DNA of 36,355 bases from Candidatus Segatella violae (lineage in GTDB: Bacteria; Bacteroidota; Bacteroidia; Bacteroidales; Bacteroidaceae), in the NCBI GenBank assembly GCA_002440225.1, contig DJSH01000072.1, forward strand, positions 1 through 36,355. Reading direction: 5' to 3'. This document shows, piece after piece, positions 23,334 to 32,094 of the stretch (positions within the stretch are counted from its first letter, which is position 1; every line of letters begins with the position of its first letter). A model generated the notes under the pieces. That model was not told where the DNA came from. It did not search any database and saw only the letters and a list, made by a program, of their open reading frames with translations. The translations under genes were made by a program, and so were the position numbers.

Positions 23334-25256
23334 TTAGAAACCATATGAGTTGTGAAGCATATTGCGTGAGTCGGCGATGGTTGAGGTCGCGATTGGCAAT
23401 AAGTAGCGGTTCTTGACGGTGGTGTTGAGGCCTGCGCTGATATAAGGCAACTTCTTTTCAAGGTTGTCTTTCTTCTTGTTCTCGTTGGCGGCTCCCCACC
23501 AAGCTGTGCTCTTGTAGCCGCTGGTGCTTGTAGGTACAGCGTACCAGCAAACGGAACTCATGTCGATGCTGATGTTGCCATCTTTGTCCTTGATTTCCTT
23601 GTAGTACAACTTATCTGGATATTCTGCCAACTCAGCTTCGTACTTAGCTTTGAACTCGTCTATTTTTGCACTCAAGAGGTTCCAACGTTCCAAGTCGAAT
23701 TTACGTACACCTTCACCTGTGAACTCCCAAGCATTTTCGTCTACGATAGCCTTGAAGAATCCTTCTTTGTCTGAAGGCAAACTGTTGATATATTCTTGTG
23801 CTGCCGACTTGGCGTTGTCATCGAAAGCGCGATTGTGTACCTCTGCCAAAGCTTGGCGAGCAGTCAAGCCTGCGCCGTCTGTTGCATCGTCTGGACCATG
23901 GAGCTCGTTCAAGCACTCTGCATAGTTGAGTAGTACCTGAGAGTAGCGCATCTTGATTTCATTGATGCCTGTAGGTACTTTCTCTGTACTAGCACAAGCA
24001 GCGTTACGCCATTCCTCTGTCATCTTACGAACATCCCATTTGCCAATATAGAGCTCGAAAGGCTTGTTGCTATCGAACTTCTCCTGGGTCAAGCCGCTGT
24101 TGTTGGCAATAGTATAAGGTACACAAGTAATGTCACGACGAGTATCCTTCTTGTCGAATGACCAGAAAAGTGGAGCGGTTGTCTTGATCTTGCCTGATGA
24201 GTTGCCCTTAGGACCATACTTGTTGGTGTTGGCAGCAACACGTACACCTACAGTGTATCCACGCTCTCCACTCTTGTTTAAGCCCATAGGAATTTCGAAG
24301 AGGTTCTCCTGATACTGGGTGTCGAGCTGGCGTTGGTTGACAAGATACCATTCGTTGGCAAAGCTTGGGTTCAGCTTATGTACGCCACTATTGATGACAG
24401 CATTCAAGTTGCTCAAGGCTATCTTGTAGAACTTGGTGCGGTCGGTCTCTGAAGGGCGCTGGGTAGGGTAGGTAGGGTCGCTGTTCTCAGATGCGGTCTC
24501 ATATCCATCCTTGGCCTTTTCGCGGATAGCCCAACCTGCACGCTGCATGGCGATTTGAGCACAGAGAGCATGAGCGTAACCCTTGGTTACATGCTCTGTG
24601 GTGTAGCCATCGGTGCCAGCCCATGGCAAAATCTCTGCAGCGGTCTGAAGGTCTGTGATGAGGCTTTCTAAAATGTCGTCTCGGTCCGTCTTCCCAATAA
24701 ATGCGTTGTCGAGTGTTGGGTTGGTTCGGTCTGTCTTGAATGGCACGTCGCCGAAATTCTTAACCAAGTCGTAGTAGCACATGGAACGAATAACCAATGC
24801 TTCTGCCTTATATCGTTGCATGTTTGTATAATCAGAACCTTTTCCTTCGGCGTATTTGCCATGGTCTACTCCATAAACGATGTTATTGCAGTTTTCTATA
24901 ATGCTGTACATCTTGTCCCATGCGTCAGCAATCTTAGACCATCCACCAGCCACAGCATTGTAGTTCATGACGCCACGTTCGCTGGACGTTTGTACAGATG
25001 AACTGGCATCTATACCATCGATGAGTTCACAATCGCTATTGGCTGTTACTGTGAAAGCCATTACTTGGGCGTATGCAGCATCTTCTGTCAGCTGACCGTA
25101 TACCTTGTTGAGTGCGAGACCTGTATAATAAGGTGAGTCGAACACGTCAGTTCTGTCATGCTCTGATGGTGAGGTCTGGTCGAGGAAATCATTGCATGAA
25201 GTTGCTCCGATGATGAGACCGCCCATCAATATTGCTTTGATAATATTATTTTTCAT
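23334..25256 (-). CDS. SusD/RagB-family outer-membrane nutrient-binding lipoprotein, module 2
   Basis: A protein of 640 residues from ATG 25256, chosen because AGGAGG (25266-25271) lies about 9 nt upstream; the longer form would need a TTG at 25277. Lipobox IIGATSC (Cys21) precedes NDFLDQTSPSEH, a common SusD N-terminus. SusD helices are seen at NMQRYKAEALVIRSMCYYDL and KNFGDVPFKTDR, with the C-terminal MRYSQVLLNYAECLNELHG and EFTGEGVRKFDLERWN. It is the glycan-binding lid of the SusC module 2 transporter, 21 nt downstream of it. Confidence 0.93.
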   Translation of the reverse strand: MKNNIIKAILMGGLIIGATSCNDFLDQTSPSEHDRTDVFDSPYYTGLALNKVYGQLTEDAAYAQVMAFTVTANSDCELIDGIDASSSVQTSSERGVMNYNAVAGGWSKIADAWDKMYSIIENCNNIVYGVDHGKYAEGKGSDYTNMQRYKAEALVIRSMCYYDLVKNFGDVPFKTDRTNPTLDNAFIGKTDRDDILESLITDLQTAAEILPWAGTDGYTTEHVTKGYAHALCAQIAMQRAGWAIREKAKDGYETASENSDPTYPTQRPSETDRTKFYKIALSNLNAVINSGVHKLNPSFANEWYLVNQRQLDTQYQENLFEIPMGLNKSGERGYTVGVRVAANTNKYGPKGNSSGKIKTTAPLFWSFDKKDTRRDITCVPYTIANNSGLTQEKFDSNKPFELYIGKWDVRKMTEEWRNAACASTEKVPTGINEIKMRYSQVLLNYAECLNELHGPDDATDGAGLTARQALAEVHNRAFDDNAKSAAQEYINSLPSDKEGFFKAIVDENAWEFTGEGVRKFDLERWNLLSAKIDEFKAKYEAELAEYPDKLYYKEIKDKDGNISIDMSSVCWYAVPTSTSGYKSTAWWGAANENKKKDNLEKKLPYISAGLNTTVKNRYLLPIATSTIADSRNMLHNSYGF

Positions 25257-25277
25257 TTTTATAGTCCTCCTTTTCAA

Positions 25278-28200
25278 TTAGAATGAAACGTTTACGCCGA
25301 ACACGAAGAGGCGACTCTTTGGATAAGCCGCATAGTCGATGCCTGGGCACATAGGATTCTTCTTGCTACTAACATCTGTCTCTGGGTCTGAGCCAGAATA
25401 GCTTGTGATGGTAAACAAATTGTAACCAGTTACATAGAAACGCACGTTGCTGAGGTACAGTTTGTTGACCAAGCTCTTAGGCAATGTGTAACCGAGTGTG
25501 ATATTCTGTACACGGAGGAACGATGCATTCTCTACTGCATAGTCGAGCAGGGACATGGTACCAACAACTGATGGATTCCAAATACTGGCTCCTTGATTCA
25601 TCTCGTTGAGTCGAGCAATGGCTGCCTCTTGTGTGCCATAAGCTGCAAGTACATCTGCTGAGGCTGGATTGTTAGCAATGTTAAGGCCTGTATTGAGGTC
25701 AAGACTTGTGTAGCGACCTACAAAATCATTGTTCAGGTTGTAGCCCTTGCGAGAGCCCCAGTTGAACGAAGATGCAAGCTTAGTACCATTAACAATCTTG
25801 TTGCCAAACGAGTAATTGCAGAAGACGGAAGCGTCGAATCCGTGAAATGTGGCATTAATGCCGAAACCACCCTGCCAAGGAGCCACGGTATTGCCGAGAC
25901 GTTTCTTGACAGCATTTCCGTTTTCATCTGTTTCCAACTTGATGGCACCAGGCTTCAAGCTTCCACCGATGGTCTTGTAGCTGTTGTCTGTGATTCCATC
26001 ACGCAAAGCCCAAGCTTTTCCGTTCCAAATCAATTCACCATTTGGATTGTTGGTCTCATCGTATGCTGTGTAGAAACCTTTGTACTTGTAACCATACAAT
26101 TCACCCAAGCGACCACCTTCTACAACCTTGAAGTTCTCGCCATCATTGAATGTAGAACCAGCCCATTTGTAGTTTTGGAACTCAGATGTGGTGTTCAACT
26201 TATCAATGTGGTTGCGGTTGTATGAGATGTTTGCATTCACTGTCAATGTGAAGTTCTTTTTCTCGATTGCATTGTAATTGATAGCAAATTCAAAACCCTT
26301 GTTGGATGTCTGACCAAAGTTCTGGTACTGGTAGTTGTAACCTGACACAGATGTGATAGGCACCTGCATCAAGAGGTCTTTGGTTGTATTCCAATACAAG
26401 TCGAATGTTCCGTTAATTTTGCCGTTGAAGAAACCATAGTCGATACCAAAGTCGCGAGTTACGGTAGTTTCCCATTTCAGGTCTGGATTGTAGAGCTTGC
26501 TCATATCGAGGATTGTAGATGGATTCTCCCCGAAGAATGGTGTCTTGTCGGTAGCTGTACCCAACGCATAAGTAGGGTCGATAAGACCGGAGTTGATGCG
26601 GTTGTTACCAGCTGTACCATAAGAGAGACGAAGTTTCAAGTTGGAGAGCCAGTTCTGGGTGCTTTGCATGAACTTTTCGTCACTCATTCTCCAAGCAAAT
26701 GCAGCTGATGGGAAATAGCCCCAACGGTTTCCCTTTGCGAACTTAGAGCTAGCATCAGCACGCAATGTAGCTGTAAAGAGATACTTTTCAGCAATCGTGT
26801 AGTTCAGTCGGCCGAAGAAAGAGAACATGTTGTCCTTTCTTGCAATGTTGTTGGAGTTGGCCAATGCAGTACCAGAGTTTTGGTTGGCAAGGGCTTCCTT
26901 CAAGCCAAAAGATGTTGGGAAAGCTACGGTTGTGGACGTATAGGTCTCATCCTGTGAACTTGACCATTCCTGACCTAAGAGGAAATTCAACTTATCATCC
27001 TTGAAGAGGATATTCTTGTTGTCGTATGTAACAGTGTTTGCATTACGCCAGTTCTTATTGTCTTTACGGTCGATTTCTGTCTGCGGCATACCTGAATAAC
27101 CGAATTTAGAGTTACGGCTAGCCTTTGTTCCCCATGCTTGGTCGGTCTTTGCGTAAGTCCAACCATAGCCGAACTCTGTGCGGAATGTAACGTGCTTCCA
27201 AGGTTTCCAGTTCAAGCCAAGATTGTAGTTCTGGCGGAAGGTGCGTTGCTGCTTGTAAGTATCAAGCATTCGCTCGTAAGGACTGGCCTCATAGCTAGAG
27301 CTGGATTCGTCATCTTCTCCAGTCATGGTGATAGGGTCGATAGGACGGAAAATAACAGTGCGAGCTATGATAGAGTTGGCTGCATTGCTTTCGTTAGTAT
27401 CGGCTCCAGAGCCAAGACCATTCACTTTCTGATAGCTCAAACGAGCGTTGAAGTCAAGTGTTAACCACTCGTTGAGATTTGAGTTCAACTTAGCGTTGAT
27501 GTTGTCTTTGCTGTAATCAGATCCCATCATGATGCTCTTGTCATTGGTTCGAGCATAGCTTATATTGAATTTGGTGTCTTTAGAACCACCACTAACGCTT
27601 ACATTGTAAATCTGTTGCAAACCAGTACGGCCGAAGAGGTCGTCCTGATAGTCGTTGCCCTTGACGGATTTCCAAATGTCGAGGTCGTCATAGCTTCCGT
27701 AACCCTTGTCGTCGCCCAATTCATACTGATACTTGGCGTATTCGTATGGGTTCATTACAGCAACTTCCTTGATAACTTTTCTGAAACCAAGTGAAGCACC
27801 AAAGTTTACTTGTACTTTGCCTTCCTTACCACTCTTGGTGGTTACGATGATGACACCATTGGCACCACGTGCACCGTAAATTGCAGTAGAAGACGCATCT
27901 TTCAATACGTCGATAGTTTCAATGTCACTAGGTGCAATATCGCTGATAGAGCTTACTGGAAATCCATCAACGATGTAGAGAGGAGAGTTGTCTTGAGAAA
28001 GAGAACCGCCACCACGTACACGAATCTTTACATCAGCATCAGGTGAACCTTCTGTTTGCATCACAGAAACACCTGCCATTTTTCCTTGGATGGCCTGTGC
28101 TGCACTCGATACAGGAACATTCGCAATGTCCTTGGCAGACACTGAAGCAACAGAACCCGTGAGGTCCTTCTTTCTTACAGTACCATAACCGATTACAACG

Positions 28201-28523
28201 ACGTCGTTAAGAGTGTGGTCGTCATCCTCAAGTTTGATGTTAATCACTGATTTGCCAGCAACGCTTACTTCCTGTGGTTTCATACCGATGTATGAAATCT
28301 TCAGTTTCTTGCTCTTGCCTTTCAAATCTACAGAGAAGTTACCATCAATATCGGTTACCCCCCCATTACCAGCTTGTCCAACCTCCATGACGGAAGCACC
28401 GATAATTGGTTCGCCCGTATTGTCAGTAACAGTACCCTTAATGGTCTGCGCCGAGATGCTTGTTACACAGAACATGAGGGCACCTGCCAACGCAATTTTC
28501 TTTTGTTTAAAATTACCAGACAT
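25278..28523 (-). CDS. SusC/RagA-family TonB-dependent transporter, module 2
   Basis: A protein of 1081 residues from ATG 28523 (MSGNFKQKKIALAGALMF, signal ending near SISAQ). A longer frame from 28571 is ruled out by the promoter: its ATG overlaps the -7 box (28569-28576), upstream of the transcription start. The order is carboxypeptidase-like domain (TIKGTVTDNTGEPIIGASVM), plug (LKDASSTAIYGARGANGVII) and barrel ending SRLFVFGVNVSF. The first 230 residues closely match module 1; the barrel diverges more, as expected if the two import different chains. It is the first gene of its operon. Confidence 0.94.
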   Translation of the reverse strand: MSGNFKQKKIALAGALMFCVTSISAQTIKGTVTDNTGEPIIGASVMEVGQAGNGGVTDIDGNFSVDLKGKSKKLKISYIGMKPQEVSVAGKSVINIKLEDDDHTLNDVVVIGYGTVRKKDLTGSVASVSAKDIANVPVSSAAQAIQGKMAGVSVMQTEGSPDADVKIRVRGGGSLSQDNSPLYIVDGFPVSSISDIAPSDIETIDVLKDASSTAIYGARGANGVIIVTTKSGKEGKVQVNFGASLGFRKVIKEVAVMNPYEYAKYQYELGDDKGYGSYDDLDIWKSVKGNDYQDDLFGRTGLQQIYNVSVSGGSKDTKFNISYARTNDKSIMMGSDYSKDNINAKLNSNLNEWLTLDFNARLSYQKVNGLGSGADTNESNAANSIIARTVIFRPIDPITMTGEDDESSSSYEASPYERMLDTYKQQRTFRQNYNLGLNWKPWKHVTFRTEFGYGWTYAKTDQAWGTKASRNSKFGYSGMPQTEIDRKDNKNWRNANTVTYDNKNILFKDDKLNFLLGQEWSSSQDETYTSTTVAFPTSFGLKEALANQNSGTALANSNNIARKDNMFSFFGRLNYTIAEKYLFTATLRADASSKFAKGNRWGYFPSAAFAWRMSDEKFMQSTQNWLSNLKLRLSYGTAGNNRINSGLIDPTYALGTATDKTPFFGENPSTILDMSKLYNPDLKWETTVTRDFGIDYGFFNGKINGTFDLYWNTTKDLLMQVPITSVSGYNYQYQNFGQTSNKGFEFAINYNAIEKKNFTLTVNANISYNRNHIDKLNTTSEFQNYKWAGSTFNDGENFKVVEGGRLGELYGYKYKGFYTAYDETNNPNGELIWNGKAWALRDGITDNSYKTIGGSLKPGAIKLETDENGNAVKKRLGNTVAPWQGGFGINATFHGFDASVFCNYSFGNKIVNGTKLASSFNWGSRKGYNLNNDFVGRYTSLDLNTGLNIANNPASADVLAAYGTQEAAIARLNEMNQGASIWNPSVVGTMSLLDYAVENASFLRVQNITLGYTLPKSLVNKLYLSNVRFYVTGYNLFTITSYSGSDPETDVSSKKNPMCPGIDYAAYPKSRLFVFGVNVSF

Positions 28524-28560
28524 ACATTTAATTCTAGATAGATTAGTATAAATATAATTA

Positions 28561-28600
28561 TTCGCGTGCAAAAATACAAAATTTTATGCACGCGAACAAA
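28561..28600 (-). promoter_or_regulatory. Promoter of susC module 2 with a 10-bp dyad
   Basis: On the minus strand: TTTG (28600-28597), 20-nt spacer, TATTTTTG (28576-28569). A perfect inverted repeat, TTCGCGTGCA (28561-28570) and TGCACGCGAA (28587-28596), occupies the spacer and the region around the start point, a good place for a repressor or a leader hairpin. The leader before ATG 28523 is about 40 nt. Confidence 0.75.
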
Positions 28601-28618
28601 TAATAGTGTACTTTTTAC

Positions 28619-28633
28619 AACGTAAACGTTTTC
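28619..28633. promoter_or_regulatory. Operator-like motif upstream of susC module 2
   Basis: AACGTAAACGTTTTC, identical over 15 bases to the motif at 20829. The centre is about 51 bp upstream of the -7 box and 27 nt downstream of the -33-side dyad edge. It lies between this promoter and the end of the GH28-GH105 gene. Confidence 0.6.
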
Positions 28634-28659
28634 AATCTTTCAAATCTTTTCGCATTTGT

Positions 28660-31242
28660 TTACATTTGTCTCATCATTTCCATTTCAAGGCTTGCCCAGA
28701 GGAATGGACCTACGCCCTTGGCGTCGTTGTCGCGGATGGGCTCGCTGATGTAATAGTTGAAGCTGCCGTCTCGCTTGTAGTTGGGCTTCTTCACGTATGG
28801 CCCAGGACCGGGACCAAGACCGCTCACCGAACAGCACTTGGTGAGACTGATGGTCTTGTCGGGATTCACCTGAATGAAATTCTTGAGGATTCCTTCGTAG
28901 GCCTTGACTCCTGCTTGGCGATAAGATTCGGGCAGGTAGCCCTTTCGCACACCCTTCAGCAGCACGTAGGCGAACATGCTGGAGGCGGTGCTCTCCAGGT
29001 AGTTGCGAGAATCTTTCACGTCCATCACATCATACCATACGCCGGTCTTCTTGTCTTGATACTTCACGATGCTCTTCATCGCCTTGTTCAGCAGGGCGAT
29101 GACTTCTGCTCGGCGAGCGTAATCCTCGGGCATTGCGTCGAGACACTCGGTCATGGCCATCACGTACCAGCCGAGGGCTCTCGCCCAGGTGTGCTGGCTC
29201 TGTCCGTTCTCCTTGTTTGCCCAGAATTGCTGGTGAGTCTCGTCCCAAGCGTGTTTCCACAGCTGGGTCTTCTCGTCGTAGGTGCGTTGGTCGGTCTTGA
29301 TCATTTGGTCTACTGCGTCGTCGAGAATCTTCTTTGCCTTCTTGGGCTTGAGATTTTGCACGGCATACTGGCAGTAGAAGGGGAGCCCCATGAAGATTCC
29401 GTCGAGCCATACTTGGTTGGCGTAGATGGCTTTGTGCCAATATACACCCTCCTTGGTGCGAGGCTGATTTTGCAACTGTTTGAAGAGCGTCTTCAAGGCG
29501 AGCTCGTTGCCCTTGCTAGGGAAGAGGTTTTGCATGCGGAGGATAAACTTGGCGGTGCGCACGTTGTCGAGGTTGAATTCCTCATACTTGTAGCCCGTGA
29601 TGTTTCCCTTTTCGTCTATCATCTTGGCAGGATACTCTTGCAGGTAGCGGATGATGGAGTCGTTGCCTTCCTTATATTTAAGATAGGTGTCGAGCATTCC
29701 TTCCATCTCGATGCCCATCACGTAGCTCCAGCGGGGCTTGTTGGGTGAGAAGTCGAGGTTGTAGGGGTGGGGCACTCGCTTCATCTCGCTGTAGGTGAGC
29801 CACTCAGAGTAATGCTTGTAGGGGCGGTCGGCCTCGTTGAGCACCAGCGAACCATTGATGAAGAGGTTGTCGAATTTCACGTTTCTCGTCTTGCCGGTGA
29901 TTTTCACAGGGTCTTTCTGTACGCCGTTGAAGCGACAGTTTTTCACCGAGATGTCGGATACGTTCTCCACGCTGTCTCTGCCGATGATGAGCACTCCGTA
30001 GTTGCTCTTCTCGCAGGTTACGCCCTCCATGCTCACGTTGCGCACGGTAGGCTCGAAGCCACGGTAGCAAATCTCTCGTGGCTCATAGTCGAGGTTGATT
30101 TTCAGCACGGCTTCCTTGCATTGCCCCACGGTGATGTTGCGCATGTTGATGTTTTGGATGAGGCCGCCTCGGCAGTTGTTGGTCTTGATGCGGAGGATGC
30201 GCTCCAGGTTGGGCGAGTCCATGCGGCAGTTTTCTGCATAGACGTTCTCGCAGCCACCCGAAATCTCAGAGCCGATGACTACGCCGCCGTGCCCATCTTG
30301 CATCTCGCAGTTGCGGATGATGATGTTGCGGGAAGGTTGGTTCCAGAGGCGGCCGTCGTTGTTGCGTCCGCTCTTGATGGCGATGCAGTCGTCGCCGGTG
30401 TGGAAGATGCTGTTCTCGATGAGCACGTTCTCGCAAGCCTCTGGGTCGCATCCGTCTCCGTTAGGTCCTTCGTTCCAGACAGTTACGTTCTTCACCGTGA
30501 CGTTCTTGCAGAGCAGGGGGTGGATAACCCAGAAAGGGGAGTTGAGGAGCTTGACTCCTTGGATGAGGATGCGCTCGGAGCGCACGAAGTTGATGAGTTG
30601 TGGGCGAAGTCCCTGTCCCAGTCCAAACTTGCGCTGGTCGAAGTCCACTCCGTCTTCTGCCTGTTTCAAGAGTCGGGCGCGAGAGCCGAGACATTGTGCC
30701 TCCTTGGTCACTCCTTCCTTGTATCCGAATCGTGGGTGTCCGCACATAGGCCACCATGTTTCCATGTTGCCGCCACCGTCGATGGTTCCCTCGCCTAGGA
30801 TGGCGATGTCTGTTGCCTTGTAGGCGTAGATGCATGGTGAGTAGTTCCAGCAGGCGAGACCTTCCCATGAGGTGCGTACCAGCGGATAGAGTCGGGTGTC
30901 GAAAACAAACAGGAGGGTTGCTCCTTTCTTCAGTTCCAGCTCCACATGGCTCTTCATCTCGATGGCTCCTGTCTTCCAGGTGCCTTCGGGGACGATGACT
31001 CTACCACCACCTTTCTTCGAAACGAGGGAGATGAGGCGGTTGATGGCTTTCTGATTTTGGGCTGCCGTGTTGGTGGTCTTGGCACCAAACGAAGTAATGA
31101 CAAACTTGCGAGGGGCGAGCTTGACGTTGGGCAGCAGGATGCTCTTCTCGATGCGCTGATATTCAGCGTTGTCCCATCCGGCAGCAAAGGCGCAGGTAGG
31201 GAGGAGTAGAGCAACGAGTAAGGTTTTGATAAAATTCTTCAT
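28660..31242 (-). CDS. GH28-GH105 fusion: polygalacturonase-like plus unsaturated glucuronyl/galacturonyl hydrolase
   Basis: An 860-residue secreted protein (signal about 1-20, CAFAAG). Residues about 45-475 are a GH28 beta-helix with N261-G-D263, TGDD (Asp284, Asp285), DGHGG (His318) and R351-I-K353. Residues about 500-860 are an alpha/alpha barrel of GH105 type, with the catalytic Asp in VWLDGIFMGLPF (Asp614), WARALGWYVMAMTE and ESTASSMFAYVLLKGVRKGY. GH28 cuts the pectin backbone; GH105 removes the unsaturated uronic residue left by lyases. The fusion would join both steps, presumably in the periplasm. It is transcribed ahead of the SusCD modules in the same direction. Confidence 0.92.
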   Translation of the reverse strand: MKNFIKTLLVALLLPTCAFAAGWDNAEYQRIEKSILLPNVKLAPRKFVITSFGAKTTNTAAQNQKAINRLISLVSKKGGGRVIVPEGTWKTGAIEMKSHVELELKKGATLLFVFDTRLYPLVRTSWEGLACWNYSPCIYAYKATDIAILGEGTIDGGGNMETWWPMCGHPRFGYKEGVTKEAQCLGSRARLLKQAEDGVDFDQRKFGLGQGLRPQLINFVRSERILIQGVKLLNSPFWVIHPLLCKNVTVKNVTVWNEGPNGDGCDPEACENVLIENSIFHTGDDCIAIKSGRNNDGRLWNQPSRNIIIRNCEMQDGHGGVVIGSEISGGCENVYAENCRMDSPNLERILRIKTNNCRGGLIQNINMRNITVGQCKEAVLKINLDYEPREICYRGFEPTVRNVSMEGVTCEKSNYGVLIIGRDSVENVSDISVKNCRFNGVQKDPVKITGKTRNVKFDNLFINGSLVLNEADRPYKHYSEWLTYSEMKRVPHPYNLDFSPNKPRWSYVMGIEMEGMLDTYLKYKEGNDSIIRYLQEYPAKMIDEKGNITGYKYEEFNLDNVRTAKFILRMQNLFPSKGNELALKTLFKQLQNQPRTKEGVYWHKAIYANQVWLDGIFMGLPFYCQYAVQNLKPKKAKKILDDAVDQMIKTDQRTYDEKTQLWKHAWDETHQQFWANKENGQSQHTWARALGWYVMAMTECLDAMPEDYARRAEVIALLNKAMKSIVKYQDKKTGVWYDVMDVKDSRNYLESTASSMFAYVLLKGVRKGYLPESYRQAGVKAYEGILKNFIQVNPDKTISLTKCCSVSGLGPGPGPYVKKPNYKRDGSFNYYISEPIRDNDAKGVGPFLWASLEMEMMRQM

Positions 31243-31284
31243 TGCTTGTATTTGTAGATTAGTTTATGTTTGTTGTCTAGGCTG

Positions 31285-31292
31285 CAAAGATA
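31285..31292 (-). promoter_or_regulatory. -7 box of the GH28-GH105 gene
   Basis: TATCTTTG on the minus strand, about 43 nt before the start. A clear TTTG at 19-21 nt is missing. A weak ACGTT (31353-31357) lies about 60 bp upstream but does not match the PUL motif well. Confidence 0.55.
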
Positions 31293-31362
31293 AACATTTT
31301 ATTTGGATTTGATGAGTTTCTCTGTGTTAAAAAAGAAAGATTGGCAGAAAATACGTTAAATT

Positions 31363-31394
31363 TTTGGTTGTTAGAAAATAAAACACTATCTTTG
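31363..31394 (+). promoter_or_regulatory. Promoter of the ECF sigma factor gene
   Basis: TTTG (31363-31366), 20-nt spacer, TATCTTTG (31387-31394), an exact consensus. The leader to ATG 31430 is about 30 nt. It is divergent from the GH28-GH105 promoter. Confidence 0.7.
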
Positions 31395-31429
31395 CAACGT
31401 AAATTAACATTCTTAATGCAATAAAAAAG

Positions 31430-32023
31430 ATGAATCTCAATGAACTGACAGACGAGGAGTTGGCCCTGGCTTATGTTGGGGGCAACAACAAGGCCTTCGA
31501 CTTATTGCTTTCCCGCAATGAGGTGAAGCTCTTTTCTTATATCCTGTTTGTAGTTCATGACGAGGACTTGGCCAATGATATTTTCCAGGAAACTTTTGTC
31601 AAGGCGATTACTTGGCTTCAGACCGGGCAGTACAACAACCATGGCAAGTTTACTGCATGGCTGATACGCATCGCTCACAACATCATCATAGACGGCTATC
31701 GTATCCAGTCTGCTCGACGTTTTGTGGACCAGGGGGACAGAAACGACCTTTCTACCTTGCGCAGCGATGATGTGATGGAAAGTTTTGCCGAGCGAGAGAT
31801 TGTGAAAGGTCAGGTGCTCAAGGATGTGAAGAAGCTTGTGGATTTCTTGCCTGCCAATCAGCGTGAGGTGGTCTACATGCGTTTCTACCAGCAAATGTCG
31901 TTCAAGGAGATTGCCGCTTGCACCAATGTGAGCATCAACACCAGCCTGGGACGTATGCGATATGCGATACTCAACCTTCGCAGGATGGCCAAGGAACACA
32001 ATATCTATCTGGAAATCGACTAG
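31430..32023 (+). CDS. RNA polymerase ECF-type sigma factor
   Basis: A 197-residue sigma-70 family protein with only regions 2 and 4, the ECF layout. Region 2 is at about 15-90 (DLANDIFQETFVKAITWL and GKFTAWLIRIAHNIIIDGYR) and region 4 at about 125-190 (FLPANQREVVYMRFYQQMSF, KEIAACTNVSINTSLGRMRY). No anti-sigma factor or FecR-type gene follows; the next gene is convergent rpe. ECF factors with an anti-sigma partner often control SusC/D loci, but this one has no partner here. It is divergent from the PUL, so a link is possible but not shown. Confidence 0.9.
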   Translation: MNLNELTDEELALAYVGGNNKAFDLLLSRNEVKLFSYILFVVHDEDLANDIFQETFVKAITWLQTGQYNNHGKFTAWLIRIAHNIIIDGYRIQSARRFVDQGDRNDLSTLRSDDVMESFAEREIVKGQVLKDVKKLVDFLPANQREVVYMRFYQQMSFKEIAACTNVSINTSLGRMRYAILNLRRMAKEHNIYLEID

Positions 32024-32062
32024 CCTTTCCTGATTTATTTGGAAAACGGTTAGCCTTTCTTG
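32011..32062. repeat. Imperfect 30-nt-period repeat over the sigma-factor stop codon
   Basis: GGAAATCGACTAGCCTTTCC (from 32011, containing the stop at 32021) recurs as GGAAAACGGTTAGCCTTTCT (from 32041); 18 of 22 positions agree over the pair. It resembles the repeated cydA end. Confidence 0.5.
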
Positions 32063-32084
32063 CCCGATGGGGGCAGAGAAAGGC
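32053..32084. terminator. Hairpin between the sigma-factor gene and rpe
   Basis: GCCTTTCTTGCCC (32053-32065) pairs with GGGCA and AGAAAGGC (32071-32084) with one bulged G. There is no immediate T run, so termination is likely but less certain. Confidence 0.55.
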
Positions 32085-32094
32085 GTATCCTGTT

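Noticed and set aside
25257..25277. N-terminal extension of SusD module 2 from a TTG
   Set aside because: AGGAGG fixes the start at 25256, and the extension would precede a complete lipoprotein signal.
28524..28571. N-terminal extension of SusC module 2
   Set aside because: Its ATG overlaps the -7 box and so lies upstream of the transcription start.
28660..30823. Several long plus-strand frames opposite the GH28-GH105 gene
   Set aside because: They are GC-driven shadow frames; the minus-strand product has all catalytic motifs.
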